Program-made: the position numbers and the translations under genes | Shown here: positions 13,273-26,100 of the stretch, one piece after another | Layout of the letters: every line of letters begins with the position of its first letter | Numbering within the stretch: the stretch's first letter is position 1 | Assembly: GCF_021730395.1 (NCBI RefSeq) | Contig: NC_069362.1 | Location: forward strand, 66,543,501-66,607,500 | Origin: Mercenaria mercenaria | Lineage: Eukaryota; Mollusca; Bivalvia; Venerida; Veneridae | DNA: 64,000 bases | Direction: 5' to 3' | The notes under the pieces: generated by a model | Told to the model about the DNA's origin: nothing | The model's input: the letters and a program-made list of their open reading frames with translations, nothing else | Databases searched by the model: none

Positions 13273-13385
13273 AATAGGGGTCATCATCTCTTTATGACCA
13301 ATCATCCTATGAAGTTTTAACATTCTGGGTCATGTAGTTCTCAAGTTATTGATCAGAAATGGTTTTCCATTTCAGGCCTAACTAA

Positions 13386-14045
13386 ATACATAATTTTTTT
13401 TTAATTTTCTAGAGAATTTATTTCACAACAGCGTGGGAAGTGAACCCATTGCTCGCAGGCTCGAATCTCTGGATTCCAGCCTTATATCATTTGAAAGAGG
13501 CTCATATTTCACAACATATTTTTCATTTTGGATTGATAAGGATGAACTGTCTGATCATATCTTTTTTCATCCCTGGTCCAATATTGGTGCCTGTGGTATT
13601 TTATAAGCTAAACCGGGAAATAAGTGAATGAAGTATTGCCGTCCACTACTGGAAGGCACCAAATTTTCCCTACTGCAAAATAACATAATGAACCAATATC
13701 TGTTAATGATGTATAAACAATATTGTACTATATATGTTATAACAAAACACTTGGATTAAAATTTGCATATACAAAAACCTACAGTTGTTGATTGTTTCAT
13801 GACATCCATAAACAAGAATGCCAGAATGTCACAATATATGCCTGTCATAGCAAACTTCTTTACACTAGCACTACCAGCAAAGGACCATAACCCACTCAAA
13901 ACCCTCATTATTTGCAAACTGGAAATTAATCTTTGGTAAAATGCATGAGGAAACACTACTACCTTATCCTTCACTTAACCCTTACCCTGCTAAATTTCTA
14001 TAATGAAGTTGTCCGTCTTTCTGTTTGGACAGTACCATTAACTGT
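13386..14045. other. Intergenic; contains a 143-bp segment duplicated at 14427
   Basis: No gene was recognised. Positions 13892-14034 recur almost unchanged at 14427-14567, inside the neighbouring tandem array. Confidence 0.6.
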
Positions 14046-15512
14046 AACAAGAGGGCCATGAAGGCCCTGTATCGCTCACCTGACCTATTGACCTAAAGAT
14101 CATCAATATTAACATTCTGACCAAGTTTCATTAAGATATGGTCATAAATGTGGCCTCTAAAGTGTTAACAAGCTTTTCCCAGATGACCCAATATCGAACT
14201 TGTCCAAGATTTTATTGAGGGTAACATTCTGACCAAGTTTCATTAAGATTGGGCCAAAATTGTGACCTATAGAGTGTTAACAAGCTTTTCCTTTGACTTG
14301 ACCTGGTGACCTAGTTTTTAACCCCAGATGACCCAATATTGAAATCGTCCAAGATTTTATTGCGAGTTACATTCTGACCAAGTTTCATTAAGATTAGGCC
14401 AAAATTGTGACCTCTAGAGTGTTAACAGTCAAAACCCTCACTATTTGCAAACTGGAAATTAATCTTTGGTAAAATGCACGAGGAAACACTACTACCTTAT
14501 CCTTCACTTAACCCTTACTCTGCTAAATTTCTATAATGAAGTTGTCCATCTTTCTATTTGGAGAGATTAACATTCTAAGTTTCATGAAGATACAGTCATA
14601 AATGTGGCCTCTAGAGTGTTAACAAGCTTTTCCTTTGATTTGACCCGTTGACCTAGGTTTTGATCCCACATGATCCAGATTTGAACTTGACCTTAAGATC
14701 ATCAAGATTAACATTCTGACCAAGTTTCATGAAGATACAGTTTTAAATGTGGCCTCTAGCGCGTTAACAAGCTTTTCCTTTGATCTGACCTGGTGACCTA
14801 GTTTTTTAACCCACCTGACCCAGATTTGAACGTGACCTATAGATCATCAAGATTAACATTCTGACCAAGTTTCATTAAGATACCGTCATAAATGTGGCCT
14901 CTACAGTGTTAACTAGCTTTTCCTTTGATTTGATCTGGTAACCTAGTTTTTGATCCTACATAACCAAGATTCAAACTGGAACTTGACATCATCAAGATTA
15001 ACATTCTGACCAGGTTTCATGAAGATACAGTCATAAATATGGCCTCTACAGTGTGAACAAGCTTTTTCTTTGATTTGACCTGGTGACCTAGTTTTTGACC
15101 CAATATCGAACTCGTCCAAGATTTTACTGAGGGTAACATTCTGACCAAGTTTCATTAAGATTGGGCCAAAATTGTGACCTCTAGATTGTTAACAAGCTTT
15201 TCCTTTGATTTGAACTGGTGACCTAGTTTTTGAACCCAGATGACCCAATATCGAACTCGTCCAAGATTTTATTTAGGGTAACATTCATTAAGATTGGGCC
15301 AAAATTGTCACTTCTAGGGTTTTAACAAGCTTTTCCTTTGATTTGACCTAGTGACCTAGTTTTTGAACCCAGATGACCCAATATCGAACTCGTCCAAGAT
15401 TTTATTGAGGGTAACATTCTGACCAAGATTCATTAAGATTGGGCCAAAATTATGACCTCTAGATAGTTAACAAGCTTTTCCTTTGATTTGACCTCATGGA
15501 CCTGGTGACGTA
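14046..15512 (+). mobile_element. Helitron-like element with tandem core (GACCAAGTTTCATTAAGAT family)
   Basis: The left end is AACAAGAG, then a hairpin GGGCCATGAAGGCCC, then CGCTCACC. The core is roughly 145-bp monomers with GACCTGGTGACCTAG and ACATTCTGACCAAG. A 141-bp copy of the left flank lies inside at 14427-14567. No standard right end (GAGCTAA) was found, so the element looks truncated. Confidence 0.75.
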
Positions 15513-15649
15513 AAAAGGGTGTGATGTGCAGGCTGATCAGAATCCACACTGGTCGCAAAGGCAGAATCAACTGTGTCTTAAAACCAGGCAGTGAGAGGCT
15601 GGGATATTCTCTAACGATAAATGGGAACTACTGTGATAACTAAAAGAGA

Positions 15650-17155
15650 CACATATTTAAAATATTGTTTTATTCCACTGATTAAAAACAGAACAGTGCA
15701 GGGAGATATTCAGGTATATAAGGAAACCATTACAATGCCTACATAAATCAATGCAGTTATAACTGGCTATGTAATATTCTGATATAATGAATTTTCAAAC
15801 AAGAATATTTAATGTATACATAATCAACTGAAATGTAAAGTAAGAAACAGAAATAAACGAATAATATTTGATAAAAATAAAACTGAACACTTTAAAATCA
15901 TATAACAAATGATACATACTATTTACAACAGTCTGGGAGAGATATTAAACAATGTATCCGTATGGTCAAACTGTCTACAGTGATTTTGACTAAACATTAG
16001 TAAACAAGTTTGAGACCTTTCAAATAAGAATTTTTTTAGCTTACTATAATGTATTTTTTTTCCCTTTTCTGTTCACCCAATGAGATTATAGCAAGACTTG
16101 GTCAAGATACTTAAAATCACTTTTTTTCTGTGCTGTTCTGAGCATCACATCTTGTAAAAACAATTAACTATTGTCTAGTTTACATACTATTGATTGGTGG
16201 GATTCTGCTGACTCATTGGGAAACCAGAGACAATGCGTAGTTTCTCAATATATTTTCCGAGGTTATTTCCAATGCTGTATAGAATCCCAATATATAATTT
16301 CTCAAGGAGCATTGTTTAAAAGTAACTAAAATAATACAATATTATATACTTACTGAATGGCTTAACAGACAGCATATAGTTTTAACTATCTAGCTGCAAG
16401 CATTCAATAAGAGTTTTATTACATTACATCACAGAATGTCATACGTGTTAACTTTAGACCAGTCATTTTAGCACAAACCATGACCTGTCAATCAATTTAT
16501 ATAAGGAACCATGTTCAACAAAATTTCATAAAAGAACCATAAATAATAACCAACTAATAGCCAAGTAGGTTTGCCATTTTGTAAAATTTCAACATGAGAT
16601 TTTCTTTTTCAAAAAATCTTCAAAAATTCCAAAAGTAGAGAAACAACCATCACTCCCTTGCCCTCAGTGTATGAAAATTGGAATACAAAACTATTTACAA
16701 ATATCATCCAACCACACTGCTGTAAAAACAACAACTAGAGATAATTCAAACGCTAGTAAACGTAAAATATATTCACGACAAAGCATACTGAAAAGAAAGC
16801 ACTATTGTATCACATGTTTAGAGGTTTATTTTTGACATTAATGTTATCAAGTGTTCTAGATTTAAAACGGAAATCAACTGTCTGTACAAGTGTATTACAC
16901 AACAAACATACTACTGTACTACAGCTATTGATAATTATATCTCTTATGATTTGTTGTGAATGAACAATTAAATCACTTTCAGATTAGAACAATCCTGTAT
17001 ATATGTACTCTGAATAACAAATGCATTGATGAGGTTCCTCAACCTACAATTTAGTTTATATACAACGTTTAAATGTTCAAATTCATTTACTGAAAGTATT
17101 ATATAAGTAGTTAAGAATAAAGAAAGCATAAAAGTAACGTAACATCAGTTATCTG
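15650..17155 (-). other. NCOA4: NCOA4 3' UTR (about 1.5 kb)
   Basis: AT-rich, no open frame, directly after the NCOA4 stop codon. The first convincing repeat-free AATAAA on the minus strand is at 15674-15669. Confidence 0.6.
15669..15674 (-). terminator. NCOA4: Candidate polyadenylation signal of NCOA4
   Basis: AATAAA on the minus strand (TTTATT on the plus strand), about 1.48 kb after the stop codon and just before the repeat-rich downstream region. Confidence 0.5.
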
Positions 17156-20100
17156 TTAGCATAACTCTTCTTCTACCAAATCACCTTCAACAATAGGTTT
17201 GAATGGCTGAAACAACCACTGATTGCCTCCCTTATCTAGCATCTTCTCAAAACATGGTGGATGTGACTCAGCTTTCTGCTGGCAATCTAAAATCCAAAAT
17301 GAACTATTGGAGGATTTCTGGAACTCAATCACTTTCTTTAGGGGAGAATCTACATCAGAGAATGTGCTGCTTGTAGTTACCTGGGGCTTCAGCCACACTG
17401 CAGGATCAAAATTTTCTGCATCATAACGTGAAAGTGGATTATCACTTTTTTGTGTCGAGTTCTTTTTATCAGATTTAATCCAGGATACATCAGCCATATC
17501 CTTTTCAAATTTGTCCATGATTGGACAGAAAATACCCAATGAGGGACAGGAATCCTCAGAGTTGTCTCCCTTTAACAACCATTTGTTGTAATTACAGAGC
17601 TTGGAGGATACGCTGGAGAAGCTTGAACTTCTGCTTGAAACTGGTGAGAATGAACTGCTGGACCTTGTACTTGTCCTTGACCTGTGAATCCAAGGGTTGT
17701 CTGCTCTTGACAAATGACTGCCAACTGACCAGGTCAGATCCAGGGATGATGGTACAATGGGTCGCAGGCGTTCACTGATGGGGCTTTCCATTTCAACACC
17801 ACTGTCACTGCCTTGTTTGCCTGCTGCACGGTGGAAGAGCCATTGATCTAATTCATCTGTGACTTTCTTCAAGTAGCGACTCATGTCAATCACAGCTGGC
17901 TCCTCACATCTGTACTCCATGTGACTCGACTTCAGCAACCATTTATCCATTGGCTGAGACATTACCTGTATAAAATAAGTTAATGATAAGTAAAAGTAGG
18001 AATGGTCAAAAATGATGGACAACAAGTGGGCCATAATGACCTTTCATTGCTCACCTGAGTTTCAAAGCTTGCTTGGCAGTTCTGGCAGACTGTTATGCAA
18101 GGAAAGTATTTGGTACTGTGGGTAAGTGGGAGGTGGCGGGAGGTGTGAATGATGACACAAGATACTAAGAGACATTATCAAAAAAAAAAAAAAAAAAAAA
18201 CAAGAATAAATTCAGGCCAACAGTTTTGGAGGAAGTAGTCCATATAGCATATACAGCATTTTATAGACAGTCAAACAAAGAAACACAGCCATAGTTATGG
18301 AGAAAACTACAAATTATTTTAAAATTGGATAAGTGATTTGCGAGTAGATTTCCAAAGTTTTCCATACAGCCATATTGGGAAAACATGCCTGCCCCATTTT
18401 GTAACATAACAGAGAGATATGAAGGTATTTGGTAGAGAGTCACCAAAGGAAATTATTTTGGAATTTCTTTTGAAAATGAACCTGTGGTTCGCCATATAGG
18501 GAAAGCCAGCTGACTCCTTGCAGACATATTTAGTAACAGAACAGAACAACTTTAGAGGAAGTTTGTGAAATTATTATAAATCTGGCCAGCAGTTTCTAGA
18601 GTGAAGTTTTTTTTCTTTTAAGTTACCAGGGGAACTAAAATTGTATAGATAACCCAGATTTCTGAATCTGAAAGGGACCGTCCAAGGAATATTCCTCAAA
18701 AGTTTGATTGGCTTGGTGGTTTAGAAGATGTTCTTTCAAGAAAATGTGGACAATGGAATTCAATGCTCTAAAAGCTGACTCTCAGCATTTTATACTCAGA
18801 TGAGCTAAAAAGTGCAAAACCCATACTAATTAATTTTGTTTGTGTTAGGAGAGACATAATAATGTTAGTGTTTAATTTCAACTGAAATATGAATGCATAA
18901 ACAACAAGAGGACCATGATGGTCCTTAATCGCTCACCTATCCCCACATGACCCAGTGTTGAACTGAGTACGATGTCGTTATTTCTATTATTTGACATAGT
19001 GACCTAGCTTTTGAGCACATGTGACCTAGATATCATCAAGATAAAAAATTCTGACCAATTTTCATGAAGATCCATTGAAAAATATGACCTCTAGAGAGGT
19101 CACAAGGTTTTTCTATTATTTGACCTAATGACCTAGTTTTTGAAGGCACGTGACCCACTTCTGAATCTGACCTAGATATCATTAAGGTGAACATTCTCAC
19201 CAATTTTCATGAAGATCTCATGAAAAATATGGCCTCTAGAGAGGTCACAAGGTTTTTCTATTTTTCAACCTACTGACCTAGTTTTTGACTGCACATGACC
19301 CAGTTTCGAACTTGGCCTAGATATCATCAAGAGGAACATTCTGATCAATTTTCATGAAGATCTATTGAGAAACATGGCCTCTAGAGGCGTCACAAGGTTT
19401 TTCTATTTTTCGACCTACTGACCTAGTTTTTGACTGCAAGTAACCCAGTTTCAAATCTAACCTAGATATCATCAAGGTGAACATTCTCACCAATTTTCAT
19501 GAAGATCCATTGAGAAATATGGCCTCTAGAGAGGTCACAAGGTTTTTCTATTTTTAGACCTACTGACCTAGTTTTTGACCGCATGTGACCCAGTTTCGAA
19601 CTTGACCTAGATATCATCAAGGTGAACATTCTGACCAATTTTCATGAAGATCCATTGAGAAATATGGCCTCTAAAGAGATCACAAGGTTTTTCTATTTTT
19701 AGACCTACTGACCTAGTTTTTGACCCCACATGACCCAGTTTCGAACTTGACCTAGATATCATCAAGGTGAACATTCTGACCAATTTTCATGAAGATCCAT
19801 TAAGAAATATGGCCTCTAGAGAGGTCACAAGGTTTTTCTATTTTTAGACCTACTGACCTAGTTTTTGACCGCACGTGACCCAGTTTCGAACTTGACCTAG
19901 ATATCATCAAGGTGAACATTCTGACTAATTTTCATGAAGATCCATTGAGAAATATGGCTTCTAGAGAGGTCACAAGGTTTTTCTATTTTTAGACCTACTG
20001 ACCTAGTTTTTGACCCCACGTGACCCAGTTTCGATCTTGACCTAGATATCATTAAGGTGAACATTCTCACCAATTTTCATGAAGATCTCATGAAAAATAT

Positions 20101-23100
20101 GGCCTCTAGAGAGGTCACAAGGTTTTTCTATTTTTAGACCTACTGACCTAGTTTTTGACCGCACGTGACCCAGTTTCGAACTTGACCTAGATATCATCAA
20201 GATGAACATTCTGACCAACTTTCATAAAGATCCCATGAAAAATGTGACCTCTAGAGTGGTCACAAGCAAAAGTTTACGCACGAACGCACGCACGGACGGA
20301 CGACGGACGACGGACGCCACGCGATCACAAAAGCTCACCTTGTCACTTTGTGACAGGTGAGCTAATAAAAAAAAATTACCTGTATATGAACCTGTGGGTC
20401 AGTGTCAATGTCAAAGTCATCAGCTCTGTGGAGCCATTTCTCATGGTCCTCTGAGAATTGCTCCAAGGTATCCAAGCTACACTGTGTTCTCGTATCTGTA
20501 GAAAAAGTAAAACATGAATTATAACTAGAAGATAACTAGAAGATGCTTTTGTAGAAAAGCGCATGTCTCCCCCAATGCACAGTCATATAGGCAAGAAGTC
20601 AATAGGGGACAGGAGAAAAAGACAAAGAGACACTGATGGTTGGCTGCAATAGGGATCATTTACTTGGCATGTCAAATCATCCCACTAAGTTTCAACATTC
20701 TAGACCTAGTGGTTCTCAAGTTATGAAAGTTATGTTCAGGCCCCTGTGACCTTTTCCTTTCACTGAGTGACCCCAAAATCAATTGGGGTCATCTACTTTG
20801 CATGTCCAGTCATCCTATTAAGTTTCAACATTCTGGGTCAAGTGGTTCTCAAGTTATTGATTGAAAAGTGTTTTCTATGTTCAGCCACCCCCATGTGACC
20901 TTGACCTTTGATGGAGTGACCCCAAAAACAATAGGGGTCATCTACTCTGTAAGTCCTATCATCCTATGCAATTTGAAGGTTCTAGGTCAAACGGTTCTCA
21001 TGTTATTGACTGGAAATGGATTTACATGTTCTGTCCACTGAGACCTTGACCTTTAATAGAGTGATCCAAATAATAGGGGTCATCTACTCTGTATGTCCTA
21101 TCACCCTATGAAGTTTTAACATTCTGGGTCAAGTGGTTCTCAAGTTACTTAACGGAAATGGATTTCCATGTTCTGTAAGGTGCAACCTTGACCTTTAACA
21201 GAGTGAACCCAAAATCAATATGGGTCATCTACTCTGCATGTCCAATCATCCTATGAAGTTTCAACATTCTGGGTCAAGTGGTTCTCAAGTTATTGATCGG
21301 AAAAAGCTTTCCATGTTCAGGCCCCTGTGACCTTGACCTTTATTTGAGTGATCCCAAAATCAATAGGGGTCATCTTCTCTGCATGACCAATCATTCTATT
21401 AAGTTTCAACATTCTGTGTCAAATGGTTCTCAAGTTATTGATCGAGAATGGTTTTCCATGTTTAGGCCCCTGTGACCTTGACCTTTGATAGAGTGACCCC
21501 AAAAACAATAGCGGTCATCTACTCCGTAAGCCCTGCCAACCTATGAAGTTTGAAGGTTCTAGGTCAAATGGTTCTCCAGTAATTGATGGGAAATGAAGTG
21601 TGATGGACGGACGAAGGACGGATGGATGGAAACAAAATATAAAGATAAAAACAATATGTCTCCCATTTAATAAGATCACTAAAACAATTTTGATATGATA
21701 ATACTCGTCTGGATGGCAAACAATGATTTTATTCAAGAGAAAATCACTGTTTAAGATACAATGTGATGGACGGACGAAGGACGGACGGACACGGTAAAAA
21801 CGATATGTCTCCCATTTAATAAGACCACTAAAACAATTTTGATACGATAATACTTGTCTGGATGGCAAACAATGATTTTATTCAAGAGAAAATCACTGTT
21901 TAAGATACAGTCGACATCGTACTTGCGACCACCTCTATTAAGCGATTTTTGTATTAAACGACCGGTCAAAATCCCTCCCGAACGTTTTCAGTATATAGAT
22001 TCATTCCATTAAACGACTTTTTTATTAAACGACTAGCGACCACATTAATGTAGTCCCGACTGGTAAAATATTTGACAAAAGTATCTATTAAGCGACTGGG
22101 TACCAAATTTCTACCGGGCATTTCTTCATCTGCGTAATTAGCGAGTACATTTTGCACGTGACTGAATGCAACTGACCTTTGTATCAGTCAAACTGACAAA
22201 CAATCTAGCCATAATTTTCACAGTTTGTGGACTTGGAAAAGTGTTCATAATGTTAAAACAGATTTTGAAACCATACATCGAGGGCTGAGCGCGAAACTAT
22301 TGTATCTTGTTCTTTATTTATATACAGTTACAATAGTTTCGCGCTCAGCCCACGACATGTATGTTCATAATAAATACAGTTATACTAACAGTTAAAATAA
22401 CTTTTATTTTCATCTGACTGAAATTCATTAAGAGACCATTCCATTAAGAGACCACTTCTTAGCAGTCCCTTGGGTGGTCTCTTAATACAATGTTGACTGT
22501 ATATTATTTTGACTGTAATGTGGAATCAGAGATTACTATTTAGAGCCTCAACCAAACACTTGCCTTTTCTGTGTAATATTCTATTTTAGCATGCTGTTAT
22601 GACATATGATACTCTGATCTATCAAATGCTGATTTTATTGCAAATAACATAAAAATAACTTTCAGCTTTCTTTGTTCAATAGGATAACACACTGGGTCAT
22701 GTTAGAATGTATCTTATTATTTTTGAACCTGAACATACAGCAGTTTTTATCTTCAATAGCAATGCTCATGTCATGTAACTATGACCATTGTCTAGTCAAA
22801 ACTAACTACAACTTTAATCTTATATTAGTCATAAGACCAACTTACATATTTTGGGGTTGTTTTTTTTTTTTGTTCAAATGTGCAAGAAAATCACATTTCA
22901 GTAAATTAGCTGATCTAAAGAAGTCAAAAGCAGGATAACATACTAAAACATTTATAGTTTATAGAATTTATTCAAGCATGTAGCAACAAGTTGAACATGT
23001 TGTTATATTACCTGACATTTCCTCCACAAAGTCGTAATCATCTTCCTCCTCCTCGTGTGGACTCTGCTTTATCTTGTGCAGCCATGTTTTGATACTTGCA

Positions 23101-26100
23101 TCAGTTGATATACCTGTCATTATAGCACAATATATTACCTCTTGTCCTCTTTATTTAATGTGATTTTACTTGTTTCATAAAACAGTTGCATATTTTGCCC
23201 TTCTCGTACATCTGGTATATGATTCTGACCATGATTTACACATAAGATAGCTTTGTGAATGTGATTAAAATTTAATGACTTTAGATTGTTTTCCTTCGTT
23301 TTGTTTGTTTGTTTTGGGTTTGATGCTATTTTTCAGAAGTATTTCAGTTACATAATGTTGGGCAGTTAACCTAACCCGTGTTCCTGGATTCTGTACCAGT
23401 ACAAACCTATTTTCCACAAGTAACTGCCAACTTTCCAACCAGAATCAGAGGTGGAAACGAATGATATCAGACACAATGCCTTTTATCAAATCGTCACGGA
23501 GAACATAGTTACGTCCCACTACTAATCACAGAAACATGTAAACAATGTTCTACCTTCAACTGGTGTCAACGTCTTCTGTTTCAATGAAGTCACCACAGGT
23601 GCTGGCTTTGACGATGTTGTCATAGAGATAGGAGCCCTCAGCCAATCAGAAAGGTTGTTTGAAAGTTGTGGAAAGGTAAACCTTGGGTCAGAGTTCACTG
23701 AAGTACTACCAGATGGGTACAGTAGCCAGTCTTCAATCCTGCCAGACAACTTTGGTATATTGACTTGCACCTGAAGTGAGATAAATTACATTGTGTTAAT
23801 TCAAATAATACTATATCAATTAATATTTAATCAGCCATTCTGTTCACTTGCACTGATTTTTATTATTATTATCTTAGACCACTAAGTGTGACCTTGACCT
23901 TTGAGACAAAGGTCTTATTAGATTTGTGTCAAGTAATTTCAAAATCCCTTGATGAATGGCACAGTTATGAACGGGACACAAAACAGACCCTGTTAACTTT
24001 TGACCTCCAAACTGTGAGCTTGACCTTGGAGCTAGGGGTCTGGATCTTGCAAGTGACACTTAGTCTTACAGCATTTGCTTTTTGTTATTGTTTTTTTCTT
24101 AATAAAATCCTTTCATGGATGTCAGAGTTTTCTTTGAAAAAGGCAAGGTGCAACTAAATTTTGTCTGTACCATCCCTTGCCAAAATAATCTTAACAGAAT
24201 ATAACTTATTTTTTTAGTAAACAATATATGTACTTTACTGGTATCAAATAGGGCAAAAATGTACATTGAACAAATACAGTCATTATCACATAATCTGAAA
24301 AACTATAGCAATTTACTGTAAGCACTTTGACTGCCTCGCTGATTTGTGACTTTCAGGAGCAAGTGGATATATTTTTAACAAGAGCACCGCCTTGCGGGTG
24401 CTGACGCTCATCTGATTTTTTTTGTATAATAGAAATATTGTCCTACCCATGATTTTCTAAGTCTAAAAAGGGCCATCACTCTTGCAAAAATCAGGATAGA
24501 GTTATGTTTCTTGATGTACAGTGTCCACTTATGATGGTGAAAAACTGTTGCAAGTTTTAAAGCAATAGCTTTGATAGTTTATGAGAAAAGTTGACTTAAA
24601 CATAATATTCAACCAAGAAAATGATTTTTCTAAGTCCAAAAGGGGCAATAATTATTGCAAAAAGCAGGATGGAGTTATGTTGCTTGCTGTACAGGGTCAG
24701 CTTATGATGGTGAACAAGAGTTGCAAGTTTTAAAGCAATAGCTTTGATAGTTTAAGAGAAAAAGTTGACCTAAACATAAAACTTAACCAAGAAATCTGAT
24801 ATTTTCTAAGTCCAAAAGGGGCCATAAATCTTGCAAAAAGCAGGATGGAGTTATGTTTCTTGCTGTACAGGGTCAGCTTATGATGGTGAACAAGTGTTGC
24901 AAGTTTTAAAGGAATAGCTTTGATAGTTTAGGATAAAAGCTGACCTAAACATAAAACTTAACCAAGAAAACTGATTTTCTAAGTCCAAAAAGGGCAATAA
25001 TTCTTTCAAAAAGCAAGATGGAGTTATGTTTCTTGATGTACAGGGTCTGCTTATGATGGTGAACAAGTATTCCAAGTTTCAAAGCAAAAGCTTTGATAGT
25101 TTAGGAGAAAAGTTGACCTAAACATAAAACTTAACCAAGAAATCTGATATTTTCTAAGTACAAAAGGGGCCATAAATCTTGCAAAAAGCAAGATGGAGTT
25201 ATGTTTCTTGCTATACAGGGTCAGCTTATGATGGTGAAAAAGTCTTCCAAGTTTCAAAGCAATAGCTTTGATAGTTTAGGAGAAAAGCTGACCTAAACAT
25301 AAAACTTAACCAGGCAACGCCGACGCAGACGCAGACGCCGACGCCGACAACCGCTCAAGTGATGACAATTACTCATCATTTTTTTTCAAAAAATCAGATG
25401 AGCTAAAAATCATTTTAAATGAGAGTCAATGCAGGCTTTTACCTGTTCCAGTCAATAGATGTGTACTTATGCGCGACACACTAGTCCTTGTCCTTGTTAG
25501 TTGTTACACCCACAGAGGATACAATCAGTACTTACACACGGCTCGCTGGTCTTTGTTCTGTTGATTTCCTCCACAGTCTTGTACAGAACATGGTGCTCCG
25601 CATCATTGTAGTCCTCAAACTGTTTTGGCAGACTGGGCGCTGACTGGCCTGCAGCCATGAATGGGGAAGTGAGGGGTGGAGCACTGTTTGGGTCAATACG
25701 ACCATAATTCATGATGGCATCTCTGAGACTGCTGGGGTCTGACTTGAAACATACATAGGGGGTCTCCTCAGGATGAACATCTCCTAGATCCAGCCTAGCA
25801 ACACAAGAACAGTAATCAATAACAGGACAGCATTAACATTACATCATATAACAGTGTATATTTGATTTTCCATTGTCTTTTTATTTTGGTTAACATCAAA
25901 AGGTAACTATAAGTCTCAGCAAAAAATATTTTTCAACCTTTTTCATTCAACTTTATAGCATTTATCTATGAATTTCTCTAAAATACTGAGTTTAAGAATG
26001 CAAGTAAATAATGTTAAACTGTTAAAAACGTGACTACAGGTTCATAAACTCATCCTCATTGTTAAACTTTGTTATATCTATTATAACACTGATATCAGCT

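Larger units (their letters stand above)
12028..13385 (+). mobile_element. Helitron-like non-autonomous element with tandem core, interrupted twice
   Basis: Begins AACTAGAAGATGC, as does the relative at 20534. The core is about 147-bp monomers (CAACATTCTGGGTCAAGTGG, GACCTTGACCTTT, AGGGGTCATCTACTC). A retroposon-like insert occupies 12041-12238 between the left end and the core, and a tRNA-headed SINE occupies about 13014-13272. No clean right end was found. The Helitron-like label rests on architecture (short conserved ends, tandem core, no terminal inverted repeats) and is an inference. Confidence 0.7.

Noticed and set aside
17966-18034. Upstream extension of the last NCOA4 exon to an ATG at 18034
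   Set aside because: A consensus acceptor lies at 17966-17967, the phase joins the previous exon exactly, and the extension has no similarity to NCOA4.
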